Both the position numbers and the translations under genes were made by a program. Positions 63,657 through 64,000 of a stretch of 64,000 bases of DNA are shown here, in pieces. Below the pieces are notes generated by a model. The model was not told the origin of the DNA and ran no database searches. It saw only the letters and a program-made list of their open reading frames with translations. The DNA comes from Bacillus salipaludis (GTDB lineage: Bacteria; Bacillota; Bacilli; Bacillales_B; DSM-18226): contig NZ_SMYO01000001.1 in the NCBI RefSeq assembly GCF_004358205.1, positions 510,613 to 574,612 of the forward strand. The letters are read 5' to 3'. Position 1 is the first letter of the stretch. Each line of letters begins with the position of its first letter.

Positions 63657-63834
63657 GTTAAACTTAGTTGTTGATTTCCGCTCCAGGATGCTCGCTTTCC
63701 GCGGGGCGGGCGGTGAGCCTCCTCGGCACTTGAGCGCCTGTAGGGTCTCACCTGTCCCGCTGCTCCCGCTGGAGTCTCGCACCTTCCGCTCCAATCAACG
63801 TTTTTAAAAATCAACATTGTCCTTTTACACAGCC
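63657..63834. repeat. 178-bp dispersed repeat, copy 2
   Basis: Same length and orientation as the copy at 51927-52104, differing at only a few positions, for example GGCACTTGAGCGCC against GGCGCTTAAGCGCC. The terminal parts pair imperfectly with each other. Copies like this may be mobilised in trans, but no transposase is seen. Confidence 0.85.
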
Positions 63835-63837
63835 TAT

Positions 63838-64000
63838 AAGAAAGTAGGGACACCTCTCTCGAGGCTTCCCCCTTATCAAACCGTACGTGCCCTATTAAGG
63901 CATACGGCTTACCAAATGTTACAATGTTTATCAAGAGGATGCATTCCAGGCATTTTGCATCTTTTGTAAGCGATGAGGGGTAAAATATTCCTCACCTTTT
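63838..64000 (-). mobile_element. 3' end of a second group II intron (continues beyond the window)
   Basis: On the minus strand, 'AAGCCGTATGCC', a loop and 'GGCACGTACGGTTTGAT' at about 63875-63914 form a domain V-like hairpin, followed by GGGGGAAGCC and a domain VI-like stem. Upstream of it, from the window edge, a frame ends '...KGEEYFTPHRLQKMQNAWNA' with stop near 63930, presumably the maturase C-terminus. It differs from the intron at 7640. The rest lies outside. Confidence 0.6.

Noticed and set aside
63635..63934. 99-codon minus-strand frame at the right end
   Set aside because: It runs through the 178-bp repeat; the same peptide motif occurs in the other repeat copy, so it is a repeat artefact.
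1..64000. CRISPR array, rRNA or tRNA genes
   Set aside because: No regularly spaced identical repeats and no tRNA- or rRNA-like stretches were found in the gaps between genes.

Overview
The window comes from a low-GC, endospore-forming member of the Bacillaceae (Bacillus/Neobacillus-like). The evidence is the gene order yhaA-ecsC-ecsB-ecsA-hit-trpP-hpr-yhaI-prsA-yhaL-yhaM-yhaN-yhaO-yhaP-yhaQ-yhzD-yhaR-hemZ-yhaX, which follows the Bacillus subtilis yha region, then a yheA/yheC/yheD/yheE block with an alpha/beta-type SASP gene. Ribosome binding sites are of the strong AAGGAGG type, and TTG and GTG starts are frequent. All assignments rest on reading the sequence; no database search was run.

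Left third (1-17.8 kb), accessory and decaying. A PucR-type regulator cut by the window edge and two NCS2 nucleobase permeases point to purine use. Between the permeases lie remnants: an allantoate-amidohydrolase-like fragment with a nonsense codon, a possible sugar-isomerase tail, a tyrosine-recombinase fragment and a truncated RHS protein, alongside an intact isochorismatase-fold hydrolase. A complete group II intron with its maturase occupies about 7.64-9.58 kb. Next come an FMN reductase, a polysaccharide deacetylase, a cold-shock gene with an internal deletion, an FTR1 iron permease plus lipoprotein operon behind a good Fur box, a GMC oxidoreductase with an early TGA, an LSm-like small protein and a PepSY membrane protein.

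Mobile and metal island (17.8-31.4 kb). An XRE regulator, an unknown protein, a short RecJ-like nuclease and a large serine recombinase form a mobile-looking module. After it comes a zinc/cadmium/copper region on the minus strand: a CzrA-type repressor, a crippled CDF gene, a duplicated-domain YjzC-like protein, a ZIP transporter, a PrsW protease, an intact CDF exporter, a decayed copCD gene, a methyltransferase, a CadA-type ATPase and CadC. Two near-identical 26-bp palindromes link czrA and the CDF exporter as a probable regulon. A deleted second copy of the recombinase and its trailing terminator lies at the right edge of this region, so the island is bracketed by direct repeats.

Core backbone (31.4-64 kb). 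This holds secretion and protein quality control (ecsABC, prsA, hpr), tryptophan uptake (trpP, with a clear TRAP-binding leader), RNA and DNA nucleases (yhaM, yhaN, yhaO), an ABC exporter (yhaPQ), hemZ and the HAD-like yhaX. A tandem run of four ATP-grasp YheC/YheD-family genes stands where the reference organism has two. After that come a PucR-like HTH regulator, msmX, the SASP gene, fumarase and an NAD(P)-binding protein. A 178-bp dispersed repeat occurs twice in the same orientation, and the window ends inside a second group II intron.
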